This document shows, piece by piece, positions 33,101-44,067 of a stretch of 47,946 bases of DNA (the first letter of the stretch is position 1; each line of letters starts with the position of its first letter). The notes under the pieces are model-generated. The model had not been told where the DNA came from. It did not search any database and saw nothing but the letters and a program-made list of their open reading frames with translations. Source of the stretch: Scytalidium lignicola (lineage: Eukaryota > Ascomycota > Leotiomycetes); NCBI GenBank assembly GCA_002812745.2, contig NCSJ02000320.1, forward strand, positions 1-47,946. Direction: 5' to 3'. Made by a program: the position numbers and the translations under genes.

Positions 33101-34303
33101 GCCACTGTGGCCAGTAGGGTTAGGTACTTACGTACTTGTCCCACGGCAGACGATGCGCGGGTCACGCTAGAGTACCAACGATCCTGTTGTGCCTTGCCCA
33201 CACTGCCCACACTGCCCCCCTGCCCCAATCCTGTCAGCACCTTACAGGCTTCAAGGTTGGACCTTAATTGACAGCGCCTATGGAGAGTAATTATGATGCT
33301 TTTGGCTTTTACAGTATGGTACTGGAATGAAAATAATCTCATATCGGCAGGTCTCTCTCTTCGCTCTTTAGTGCTAAGCACTAGGCCACGGAGCCGGCTG
33401 CAGAAGAACAAAGAAGAAACAAATCACAAAGAAAGAGAAATGATGAGCTGCGCACAGAGAAAGGAAAACAATATCAGCAGCTTCTCTGCTTTTTGAGACA
33501 CCACTACCACCGTAGACAAATATGCCCCAACCAAAGCCCATGCCCAAGCAATGTCCAAGTGCCCAGAGCTCGTCCCATTTGTCGGGATCCTCCACTGCAT
33601 CGGCGACCACTCATCGTCCTGCGCTGCGACGCTGCTGGGATCGCAACCTTTTGCAGGCAGGGTCCGGGAATAAACCCTCCCCATCTGGCGGGTACTGCGC
33701 TTGCTGCGTGTGGTTGACTTGCTGCGTTTTTCCTCTCCTCCTCCTCCACCTCCGCTCCTCTCCTCTTCTTCTGTTTTCAGCTGCCAAATTAATTAATCTA
33801 CATCCGGTTGGTAACGCTCGTGTCACGACTCTTTTACTTATTGCTATTCTCGTTCTCCATCATCTTCAAATCCCGCTATTGCTCCGTTTAATACACAAGT
33901 CCTTCGTTTGCTGGCTTTCTTCTACAACCCGAAAGCAGGCCCAATCACCCGCACTTAACTCACGCCAGAGCAAAAAGGAAGGAGGAGAAAAAAGAAAGAA
34001 AGGAAAAAGCTGCAGAGCCCAACCACCATACACACAGAGACACGAAGTCGTCCATGCATATCCAATCCACCAGCTCCGACATCTGCGAGACGCGCTGATT
34101 TCCTACTTAACTAACAGCGATATACCGCATTCTTCTTCGTCAACCCTGGACTTGGTTCTCTCATGAGCTGAACCAGGCCTCGAGCCAACCATTTTCACAT
34201 GGCCTCGTGAGACGTTGCGCTGCTCCTTTCAACTTCAGATTCTCCCGGTATAACACCAGTTGAAGGGAAAGGGCTGGCATTCGGTTCAAGAATAGAGCAG
34301 CAG
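30157..34303. other. Large divergent intergenic region (4.1 kb)
   Basis: The largest gene-free stretch in the window. 30.2-31.2 kb is AT-rich. From about 31.5 kb the DNA is GC-richer, with GTACAGTAC-type motifs at 31546-31560, 32021-32035 and 32629-32652, an N at 31885 before a T-run, and many direct short repeats. A tRNA-like A-box fragment lies on the minus strand at about 33360-33390 without a B box. The largest open frames (32614-33411 minus, 33522-34166 plus) are rich in Arg, Cys and Trp and do not look coding. The last ~1 kb is probably promoter plus long leader of the 34.3-kb gene. Confidence 0.45.
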
Positions 34304-35527
34304 ATGTCAGACAAAGCTGCCTTGGGCAAGCCTGCCCAAGGTATGGGCGTGGAAAGTGGTGCACAGGAGGAACCACCTTCGTCATCCAAGGACCAAGATC
34401 ATGAAGCTCCTCAACCTTCGTCTCCACCGCGCGCAACCCAAGCAGAGACTTCCATAACTGTCCCAGCCCCAATGATGATGCGGATGCCCGAGATCTCAGA
34501 TATGGTGGAGAGATTCAGCATGCAGAGTATAGAGCACTCGGCGCGCGGTACCTTCTTGCACCATGATGCCTTACCCAGCCTTCCCTCGGCTGAGGATTGG
34601 GAGAGAAAAATGCTGTATCGAACACAGTATTACATGTCAAGACATGATTCTCATGATCATAATCACCACGGCCACCACCATGCACACCATCAGCACCACC
34701 ATGATGGCACTTCAGCGTATTCCCAAGAAGGAGCACCAATTCTCGACCGCCTGCCCCTTTCTGGCCCTCCTTCCTCCGCAGGTTCATCGCGACTCCGCTA
34801 CCCCACCGTCTCATGTCGGCGTACCCAGCACCAGTTACAGACCCAGCTCCAGCACGATGGCGCAAGTGTCCGTGAGATAAGATCCATGGTCTCGGAAATC
34901 GTGCACAACCGGCGCATTCATCGAGCCTCATACTCCTATACACGATCTCGATCACGTCTCTCCTCGAATTCTCTACCAATTTCAGCTACTACTGCTGCTG
35001 CTGCTGCTCCCTCTCCAAGTCGCACCCCCGCTCCACCCCACCGAACAGAAAAGAGTGTGCACAATGGAGATATCCCAGCAGAACAAGCCCTCATCCTTGA
35101 CGACCCGGAATCAATGGAAGTTGACCCTGAGTTCCTCAATCTAAGTCCTGAGCCCCTCTCTCCCTTCCTAGACGATGACTATGCCGAACTCCACGAATGG
35201 GACCCCAACCCGATGCCTTTTTCTGTAGATGAAGAAACTATGCGACTAGGAACGTTCCTAAACCACCAGGCTGGTAGCAGCGACGCTGATGATCCAGAAT
35301 TCGGCTTAGGCCTCAGAAGGAGCACCGTCCCAGCCAGCATCCGAAAGTACACCATTCGATATAGAGGGTGTGCTGAGTGCGTGGGCGGTGTGGCGAATAA
35401 AGTGCGTTGTGTGCCGCGCATGAGGAAGAGACGATTGCAACAAATCCAGCAGCAGGAAGTGCAACAGACCCCAACGCGACCGAGACGAATGAGTAGGCTT
35501 TCAGAAGTTGTCGGTGATGGAGGTTGA
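34304..35527 (+). CDS. Low-complexity protein with His-rich tract (407 aa), function unknown
   Basis: Single exon. The N-terminus is Ser/Pro/Glu-rich. PEISDMVERFSMQSIEHSARGTF (about 62-84) and the helical WERKMLYRTQYYMSRHD (99-115) look like a conserved core. Residues 114-134 contain 13 histidines, a likely metal-binding or phase-separating stretch (inference). REIRSMVSEIVHNRRIHRASYSYTR follows, then an acidic segment (EVDPEFLNLSPEPLSPFLDDD) and a basic C-terminus with three cysteines (CAECVGGVANKVRC). No signal peptide, membrane span or enzyme motif is present. The mix of acidic and basic patches suggests a nuclear or regulatory protein, but I cannot name a family. A long leader is likely because upstream DNA is gene-free for 4 kb. 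Confidence 0.7.
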   Translation: MSDKAALGKPAQGMGVESGAQEEPPSSSKDQDHEAPQPSSPPRATQAETSITVPAPMMMRMPEISDMVERFSMQSIEHSARGTFLHHDALPSLPSAEDWERKMLYRTQYYMSRHDSHDHNHHGHHHAHHQHHHDGTSAYSQEGAPILDRLPLSGPPSSAGSSRLRYPTVSCRRTQHQLQTQLQHDGASVREIRSMVSEIVHNRRIHRASYSYTRSRSRLSSNSLPISATTAAAAAPSPSRTPAPPHRTEKSVHNGDIPAEQALILDDPESMEVDPEFLNLSPEPLSPFLDDDYAELHEWDPNPMPFSVDEETMRLGTFLNHQAGSSDADDPEFGLGLRRSTVPASIRKYTIRYRGCAECVGGVANKVRCVPRMRKRRLQQIQQQEVQQTPTRPRRMSRLSEVVGDGG

Positions 35528-36081
35528 GAAAAAATGGGAGGAAGTCAGACACATTATTATTGATTGAAATTTGTGAAACAATGATTCACTCCTTTCTCAT
35601 CACAAATGTTGAAGCTTCAACTTCTTCAATACCCTCTTCTGAGGAAAGGAGAATATCTCTCTCTGGAGATTTAGCTTCCAAGAAGGGTTATCTTCAGATT
35701 GTCGAGGCTCTGGGAAGGTGTGAGGGCATTTAGGTTGTTCCTCCTTCACGAAGACCATGAATAGAAGACGAACTCGCCAATCTTATAGTTATCGAAGCTA
35801 TATTTCCCAAAGAGAATCACCCTCAGATTCTGGATTCTACCATTGGATTGAAGAATATTGATCAAAAGCGAATGACGATCCTAATACGCTTTATTAGGGA
35901 CAGTCTTAGGCGTTGAACCCTATACCGATCTAAGCAGAAGGCAGGCATGAAAGGAAACACAGGGCTAAAAACCAGAGAGAGAGAGAGGGCACATGCATTG
36001 ATACCACGGTCGGCGTTACGGAGGGAGACAATTCTAATGGTTTCAGACTCGGTTCGAATTTGGTTTAGAAAGTTGGAGCAT

Positions 36082-36111
36082 ATACATACATGCATACATA
36101 CATACATACAC
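36082..36111. repeat. (ATAC)n microsatellite, imperfect
   Basis: About seven units of CATA/ATAC with one interruption, in non-coding DNA. Confidence 0.85.
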
Positions 36112-36281
36112 ATCTACGTTTGTGTACCGCATCTTTAATTTTGGGTTTTAGGTCAAGGTGAAGGTGAAAGTGAAGGTGGGGGAGAAGAAAATTATACTAC
36201 AGTATATATAGATGAAATTGGGGTTACGCCAGTTTTTCATGAATATGGAGATGAAAGAGAGTATACAAATGGGACGAAGCA

Positions 36282-36306
36282 TGATTGATTGATTGATTGA
36301 TTGATT
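36282..36306. repeat. (GATT)n microsatellite
   Basis: About six tandem GATT units in the convergent gap downstream of the His-rich protein gene. Confidence 0.9.
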
Positions 36307-37800
36307 TAAATGGACGACTTGGAATGAACGAAGAAATGCATAGAGTTATTTTCATTTATTTATATGTATATAATGATGATACCCCCACCATGTCCCATAT
36401 GTTGAGTTCTATTTATTTATTCATTCATTCCTTGCTAGGAAGGAAAATCAAATCATTTTATTACAATTTCTGGAGACTTGTTTTTTGACTAAACTATACT
36501 TTTGCTTAAAATGAGTTCCTTGTAAAAGATAATTTTATCCGTCCTCCTTTCCCGTTCAATTACAGGTACTAAACAACGATATGATGCAAAACTTCTAGTT
36601 AACTCCTTTATAGAAGATCATAAATAGTAATCTATGGAAGCTAAGAGCAACTCTTTTAATAAAAAGGTATCAAGGAGTGAGAAGCAACAAGGGCTAAGTA
36701 TAGGAGACATCACCTTATACCAAGACACAATAATTATCACGTACAAAACGATACTCCAACTCCAACTCCAAAGCAAAGCAAGGCAAAGCAAGTAAAAAAG
36801 ATCCACTCAATGGATTCATTCTCCTATCTATATAGACAAGGGCCAAGCTACTGAACCACAACTCAACTCTCAAATCCTCAGCTTAAAAAGCCAAAATGCT
36901 CATTACACCCTTCACAAACCACCTTTCCTACTCCTATCATCACCTCCCTCCATCTTCAAAGCGAGTGTGGAAGAAAGTGAACGAGCAAGCAAAAAAAAAA
37001 AAGAAGTCCAGTTTCAGCTAAGGGCGTCGACGCCAAATATCTCTTTTCTTTTTCAAAAAAACAAAAACAACGCACATTAAGGTTTTGTGTAATATACAAA
37101 CATCATCGTAAAGAGTTTTCCTTTTTCTCCCGCACTCCCTCCTCATCTATTCAGTCCTTTCATTCTCTGTTGTCCCCTTCTCTCCCCCATCGGACACATG
37201 CTTTAACTCTCTTTTTCTTTCTCCACCTCTTTTTACATTGATTCGTATTCCACCTTTATCTGAATTTCTTTTTTCTTTAATCATCTCGGGTCTCTTAATC
37301 GATAAAGGAATGAAAAGAAGAGAAAACGTGAAAAAGAAGCATAGCCCTCCACAAAACATTAAAACGCCGCCCCTTCTATGATGAGGAATTCAGAACTGCA
37401 ACAGTACACATTTCCACCTGCTGTCCGGTAATATGGTATATTTTTTCTCGTGTGCCCGTGCAAGGTATCAATGGAAGCACAGACTGGAGGCAAGATAGGT
37501 TATACAACAGCGTACCAAAGCAAAGGACAATTCAAGCAAACGCAAAAAATAAACAAAGAGGGTATGTCCACGCATGTACACGATTGTTATGACCGAGCAA
37601 ACGTAAGAAGCTAAAAAAAAAATATCCCCCCAATGCTGATGAAGAAAAAACAAAGAAGTGAAATAATACTGATTAAATATATTGGTGTTTTCTTTTTTCA
37701 ATCCCGACCAAAGTTTCCTATTTATGCCCAAACATTCGTCAATTGCATGGTCAAGTTCAAAGTCCACAAGTTCATTCCATCGTGTCTTAATGCTAATGCT

Positions 37801-40800
37801 TTATGCTGCTCGGCGGTTCATTGCAACTGTAGCACCTGCTGATGCCATATCATGCTTTGCACTCACGCTTCTCGTCACACGAGGCAAGCTGCTGGTTCCA
37901 GCGTTGAGAACGGCACCAGTACTAGTCCGTTTGGCTCCAGTCAGAAGAGGAGGAGGCACGCCAGTAACTGTGGATTGTCGTCGGGCACCGACGGCTTTGC
38001 TTGGACTGCTCCCGCTATTCCTAACAGCGTGGCCATTCTTGAAACTTGTGGCTGGCGGTTCAGGGAGTGGTCTGCTACTAGCTGCAGGCTGCGTTGCAAC
38101 AGTGTTATATCGTTTAATCGGAGACTCATTGCGCCCTGAAAGGCGGGCTGCTGGTACTGAAGATTTCTGGCCGGTTATAAATTCATGTCGTACAGCATCA
38201 TCGGGCCTCATACGTCTGTCGGGATCCCACCGCAGACATCTTGCAAGGAAGTCAAGGAAAGCCTCGTCATTACATTTAAGGACTTGCTGCAGTGTCTTTG
38301 TTGAAGGACGGCGTCGGCGGCCCTTGGAAGACACTGTCAGACGAGGCTCCCCTAATGAATCGAAAAAGAGCTTCCTCCGACTGCTCTTTGCAATCAAATG
38401 TTTCTCTGGGGGTCCAAAAACCTCCATAATACAAGCTAGTTGTTCCTGTTCGTTCTCGCCTGGGAAGATAGGAACACCTGTATATAATTCCGCTAGAATA
38501 CATCCTAGACTCCACATATCGATCGGCATTCCATAGGTCATACCAAGTATGACCTCTGGAGATCGATAAAACCGGGATTGAATGTAAGTATAGACTTTTT
38601 CATGTTCAAAACAGCTAGATCCAAAATCTATAACCTTAATCTCCGAATGCATTGGGTGAGCAAGGAGGATATTCTCAGGCTTCAGATCGCAATGGATGAC
38701 TTTGTGTTGTTTTAATAGGCAGAGACTGCTGAGGAGTTGCTTGGTGAATCTTCTGACAATCTTGATTGAAAACCCTCGGAAAGAATTGGACTTGATAAAC
38801 TCGTAAAGATTCATATCAAGAAGTTCAGTGGATATGCAAAGGTGGCCTCGAAAATAAAAGCTTTGGACGAAGTTGACCATACAGTGTTTGTTCTTAGGGT
38901 CCTGTACCATTATTAGCGGTCTATATTCACGAATACGTTAACAAAACAAAAAAATGAACAAAGCTTACCCATTCACGTAGCTTCTGGAGAATATTGACTT
39001 CTACTAAAGCTTGTTGATGGAATCGCTTCTTATTCCGAATAATTTTGACGGCTACCAACCCACCAGTCTTATGGTCAATACACCTCACGACTTGACCAAA
39101 ACTGCCTTTGCCAAGAACGTTAATGACCTCATATCGATATGAGAGGTGGTCGCCAAGCACGATCTGGTAATCTCCACGTTCATCATCGTAACCAAAGTTC
39201 GGGGAATCACTTTTGAGATTTCCAACGTGTTTGGCCGCGCTCTGAGTACCACAGAAGTACACATCCTTATAATCCACGACTTCGCCTCGTTCGTATATGT
39301 TGAGACCAGCTATTTGGATAGCATTTTGAGGCGATACCCGCTCTTTGGGAGTAGCCCGTTTTCGGAGGGAATCCAATTGCCTAGCAGCCTGCTCCGTCTC
39401 CTTCCGCCTTGCTCCAAGTCTCTTCATCTCTTCTTCAGCTAACAAGTCATCTTTATCTAAGTCAACTGCCCATGGATCCTGGACTCTTATGGCACTAGCT
39501 GATGATTTGGAATTTAATGGCCTATGCAAACCAGAAGGTGTTGGCCGTACCATGCTCACAGGAGGTTTAGACTCTGTATCGGCAGCCTGTTCCTTCTTGG
39601 GAGGGGGAGGATTATTGTTTGTACCCCAACTGTCATTGCGTGTCCTGTCATGACCACCAGCAAACATACTTAGACTTGAAATAGAGCTCTTTCTCCTCTT
39701 TGAATCCAAGTACGTAGTAGATTTAGTAGAAGGACTCGGACTAGGGACAACAGTAGTAGTATTCAGGTTATTAACTGTGGCTGAAGCTGGCAGCTTTGGC
39801 GGTGGCATCATATCATGCTTTGGAGGTTGCGGTGGATATTCCGACCCCCTTCCGGCTGCTATGTGGGAGAAGTTGATATTGCTCTTGGAATTACTACGTT
39901 TCCATCCCAAGCTTAATTTCCGGCGTAAAGACGAAGTAGAAGAAGGCGTTGATGCTTCATCAGGACTTGATGTTTGCTGTGGAGTCTCGCTTTTGGTAGG
40001 TTTCGTTACATTTGGAGCCCTTGGACCAGTCAACCTTGGTGGTAAACGCTCTTTAGACGCGTTAATATTTGAATAGTCAGTGCTAGCTGTCTTAGCTTGA
40101 CTCATGTATGAGCTCTCCAAATCAGCCTTTGGGAGCGATGTTGATAAGAATGGAGAAAGAGTATGTCTTGGCTGAAGGCTCATAATTGGCATTGGCATTG
40201 TAAAATCTCCCTTTGAACCCGGCAGAGAAGTGGACTCCGATCGCAGATGTGTGCCAGGACTATAATTTTGGAGATGCAGTGTTTGATCAGATTTCTTATC
40301 TCCACGATTGCGAGAGAAGAAAGAAGCCTTTGAGGCAGTCATAGGCGTGCTTGGTGTTTTTGCAGTTGTCCGGGTAGGGGGCGTAGTATTACCATCCGAG
40401 GAAGACGGATCTTGCAGCGCAGCAATCTTTGCCGTAGTAGGCGTACTCAAAGGAAGAAGATTTAAAGGGGGTAATCGGAGAGGTTGTAAGTTCTTCTTCT
40501 TCTTTGACGGTGTTGCGGTTGCCTTCTGCTCATGGTCGGAAGTCGATCCCGGTGCCACCATCTTCTTGGAGCCTTGGTCTCGCTCTGGTTTCAGAGAATC
40601 CCGTAAAGATCCCTTGCCAGAAAGACTGGTTGTTGACGTGCTGTTTATACTGCTTGCATCAAAAGGCATGCTGGACTTACGCTTGAAGAATGATTGCTCA
40701 GCAGGGGATTCTTTAGGGGATTCATACGCTTTTGGTATAGCTGGCACGGGAGGAACGTCCTCTTCGTTGTTCCCAGTTGCACTGTGAATGTTCCTTACTT

Positions 40801-42221
40801 TAGGCGTTGGGAGTCTCGATGTTGTTACACCAACCGAAAGCCGCGGTTGTATCGAGCCTGTTGAAGTGCGAGATGTGTTATAACTTGCGCTTGACGCAAA
40901 TGACAGGCTAGAACTGTGTAACTTACGGTTAATGTCTGGAGTAGTACGCGCAGATGATGATGGTGTTGGAATTTTGAGGGGTAGCATTGAAGGTGAACGA
41001 GACGAGCGTCGAACCGTGGATACATCTTTTTGAGTAGGAGGAGTGTTTGGTAATGGGGGAGCGCCGTGAAAAGTTGACAACCGTTTAGCCCTCCTAGCAT
41101 CCGTAGGGCTGATAGTTCTCGCACCCAGGCCACTGACATGTGAGGTTCCTGGCATAATGGACATTCGTTTATTAGATGAAGGAGTATTGTTGCCTTTACC
41201 ACCATTACCGCGATTCGGAGACCGGCCAGCAAAAGACGAGGACCTGTTATGCTCTGGAGTCATGGCCTGAACTGACAAGTGTGCCTGTGGGTTCTGTCGG
41301 GATGGAGGTTGGAGAGATTTTGATTTGGTAGCCCGAGCTGTCGCAATTGGTCTGGTACTACCCTCGCCATAACTTCCAATCGAACCGATGCTTATCCTTG
41401 TTGACATGTCTCCGAGCTTAGTGAGGCCCTGAGAAGCAGTGGAGGATGTGTTCGTCGTCAGGCTCGGGCGCCGTCTTGGAATTGTCTTGGACCCATAGTC
41501 TGCATCAATGACACCAGAACCTATTGATTTGCGCGGAGCTTTTGCATTCGCGAGACCAATGCCCGAGATTGGAGGATAATGATTCTGCCGTCGCGGACGC
41601 GGACCAAGGGGGCCATTTGGAGGGTCCATGGCAGATGTTGTAGATGCCGTCGAAGAAACACTGCTTTTTCGCGACGTACTCTGTCGGTGTAAGAGGGAGC
41701 CCGATCGACCCGCTCGAGGGCCAGCAATGCCTCGCCCATCGAGGGATGTATCCATTGTACCCATCGATGATCTACCGCCTTTGGTCAATCTTATCAATTT
41801 GTCCTCGTCGGCCAACAGCTGGATGCCTAGTTCACTTGATGCTGAAGCAATGCTCCTGTGGAGGTCGTCGAAGCTGGCAGTAGGCAAGAAATCAAAGGAC
41901 GAGTGGTTGGAGTGATTCGAGTGGCTCGAGGCTTGATTCCCATCCGCCGGAGTGTAATTACCAAAGGCAAAAAGCGAGTGGTTGTTACGCGTCGAGGCAC
42001 TGAGCACTGGTTCTGCTGAAGCCATGTAATGGACCGTCGAAGCTCTACCCACACCCGGATCAAAATTATCGGTCCTGCTGCAAACACGAATTCAAGGTCA
42101 GTCGGGAGAATTGGGGGAAAGGATACATCAAAAAAATAAATTTAAAATGCTTGGTTGACCCTTACGCTTTTGAGGTCCAGGTCGATCCTTGGTCCGAGGG
42201 GGCCTCCTCTTCTCGAACCAT
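37801..42221 (-). CDS. pom1: DYRK-family polarity kinase Pom1
   Basis: Complement join 42166-42221, 38969-42077, 37801-38901; 1421 aa. The first 990 residues are Ser/Thr/Pro-rich and disordered, with many RSS/RRKS basic-phospho patches, as in the membrane-gradient region of Pom1. A DYRK-homology box (GDYQIVLGDHLSYRYEV) precedes the kinase domain (about 999-1295): GKGSFGQV, K1030, HCDLKPEN (D1127), DFG 1147-1149, and the autophosphorylated activation motif YTY at 1159-1161 followed by SRFYRSPE. Intron 2 (38902-38968) splits the kinase at LREW/DPKNKH. The small first exon was found from phase: AAAGC joins CAGGACC and gives TSKARTDNFDPGVGRAS, in frame with the rest. Pom1 forms cell-tip gradients that restrain Cdr2 and position division in fission yeast; in hyphae it bears on polarity and septation. 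Confidence 0.93.
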
Positions 42222-44067
42222 GGGAGATTTATATTCTGTCGGCCCGCGAGCCAGCGACTAATTCTGACCAAGAGGGTTTCCCTTCCCGATTCAGTCCGTC
42301 CCAAGGCGGAACGCCCTCCTGGCTATTGCATGTCNAAAAAAAGAATGAAATCCGGGGGAGGTTCGCCGGCGAGATTTCAACGTTGGTGGTTTGTATTGGA
42401 GAGGGGGGAGAGTCCAGCTCAAGCACACGAGAGCCGTGGAGCTTTCTTAGACCGAACAAAGGAGCGGGCCGCGCACGCACACGAAGGACGAGAGACGAGG
42501 CACGAAGCCAGGTGAGATCTGAGACAGGACGAGCCTGTAGAGCAGATGAAGCTATCACGAACGAGTATTATTTGAGCAAAGCTGCAAGTGGCCGTGTCAC
42601 TTGCTGGAGTTTGGACTGGCATGGGCAAAAGAGAGTCGTCCCAGAAACAAAACGCAGGGATCCGTGTTAGCGAGATGGCCCATGTAGCAGGTCAGCAGCC
42701 TATGAAAACGGTCGCTGCTACACATATATACACAAGAAAGCTTTGCTATGCGCTTCCCTCCTTCATTATTGAAGAGCTGCTTCACTTTTTTTTTTTGTTT
42801 TGCATTGACTGCTCACGATGGACCGCGTCGCAGCGTGGTATTGTTTACGGGGTTGATTGTCGACGATCCCTTACGCATATTGTTCCCCCTTCAGCCTCCC
42901 AGCCAACATCCACGGGCTCTCTCTCTCTCTTTACCCTTCTTACCCTCTTTACCCACCCATAAGACCCTAATAAAATAATTTTGTTGAGCTCGTACCGTGC
43001 TTTTGAGTACAAGACTAATTAAAGTGACCTAGGAACCCCCTTTTCTTGTACTATACTGTACTTGTACCGAAGAGGTACAGTAGCACTGGATCCGCCGCCC
43101 CTGACAGGTGCAGTGACAGCAACGATAGTCAGGATGGAGAGCCGGATGGGGAACTGGAGATGGGGCTGCCCAGCGAACGAGGCAAATAATGCGCAACCAG
43201 CGCATCTCGAGATAAACTTACGGAAGGAGGAAGCAGCTCTTGGGCAGTGGCATACCAGGACTTGTTCAACCGTATACGACGGTATTGTACCGTACCGTAC
43301 ATGAACATGACTGCCGCTACGGCACGGGGTAAAAGGGTTGATTTATGCATCGAGGTGCTGTTGCTTGTTGTGTGTCCTCTCGCTCGGCCTCTCATACCTC
43401 TTCTCACCTCTTCACACCTCCTTCAGGCACACCAACGGGAGGAAATTAGGGGTTCCGCCACCTGTACTCCGCTCTGCACCAGCGCTTCGTGGGTGTCCGT
43501 GCTCCGTTACCCGGGCTGCCTGGCTGCCTGAATGCCTCAATTACTTGAATTCTGTACGTGACACGCGCGAATGCCTGGATGCCTGGATGCCTGGATGCCT
43601 GGATGCCTGGATGCCTTGTATGGCCTTAATTACCCGTAGTCAAGTCAGCCGCTCACCGCCCTCTACAACCTGCGGATGAACCCGCCCCGCCTAGCTTTCC
43701 CTTTCCGGCACTGCGTTTCTAAACTGCCGAAGGCGGCAAGAGCTGGCAGCCAACAACGTCATGTGTTTGCCCGAGGGCTGATCGCGTCACTGCTGAGTTG
43801 AACGTCTTATCGTACCCATCTGCCCCAACTGTGCGAAGGAGCTTGATATGCTATGGCTTAGAGCTATCATTGAGTTCAGAAACTTTACTGTATATCATAC
43901 GCAATAACTACTTAACGAAACTGAGTCCCTCGAGGGGGTTGTCTAGGCCCATTCGGCCGCTTTAGGCCGCTTTCACATGCTATTACCACGATAGATTCGG
44001 CGTTGCTCAATCTCTCCTCCAACTCCACTTCGATTGTTCAGTGATAGCCCATCGCAGGTCCAAGACG
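42222..44067. other. Divergent intergenic region between pom1 and the DysF peroxin gene
   Basis: About 1.85 kb. It includes an N (42335) before an A-run, TACAGTA-type motifs at 43048-43085 and 43283-43301, and a period-8 tandem repeat (43571-43616). Open frames are short and interrupted. It probably carries both promoters. Confidence 0.5.
43571..43616. repeat. Tandem repeat, unit ATGCCTGG, 5.75 copies
   Basis: Five exact 8-base copies plus six more bases. Related degenerate units (CTGCCTGG, ATGCCTCA) precede it from about 43515. Non-coding. Confidence 0.9.

Larger units (their letters stand above)
35528..37800. other. Convergent intergenic region with microsatellites
   Basis: About 2.3 kb between two 3' ends. 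It includes (ATAC)n at 36082-36111, (GATT)n at 36282-36306, and long pyrimidine- and purine-rich stretches at 36.9-37.3 kb. No open frame has coding character. The last ~350 bases are probably the 3' UTR of pom1. Confidence 0.5.

Noticed and set aside
33108..33118. Telomere-like TAGGGTTAGG
   Set aside because: Only about one and a half TTAGGG units; expected by chance in 48 kb.
32614..33411. 265-codon open frame on the minus strand
   Set aside because: Rich in Arg, Cys, Trp and Val without domain pattern; lies in GC-rich repeat-like DNA and overlaps open frames on the other strand. Judged chance.
33522..34166. 214-codon open frame on the plus strand upstream of the His-rich protein gene
   Set aside because: Pro/Ser/Leu/Cys-rich translation of a pyrimidine-rich leader; overlaps two other frames and resembles no family.
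42155..42670. 171-codon plus-strand frame opposite the pom1 start
   Set aside because: Runs antisense through pom1 exon 1 and contains an N; no family resemblance.
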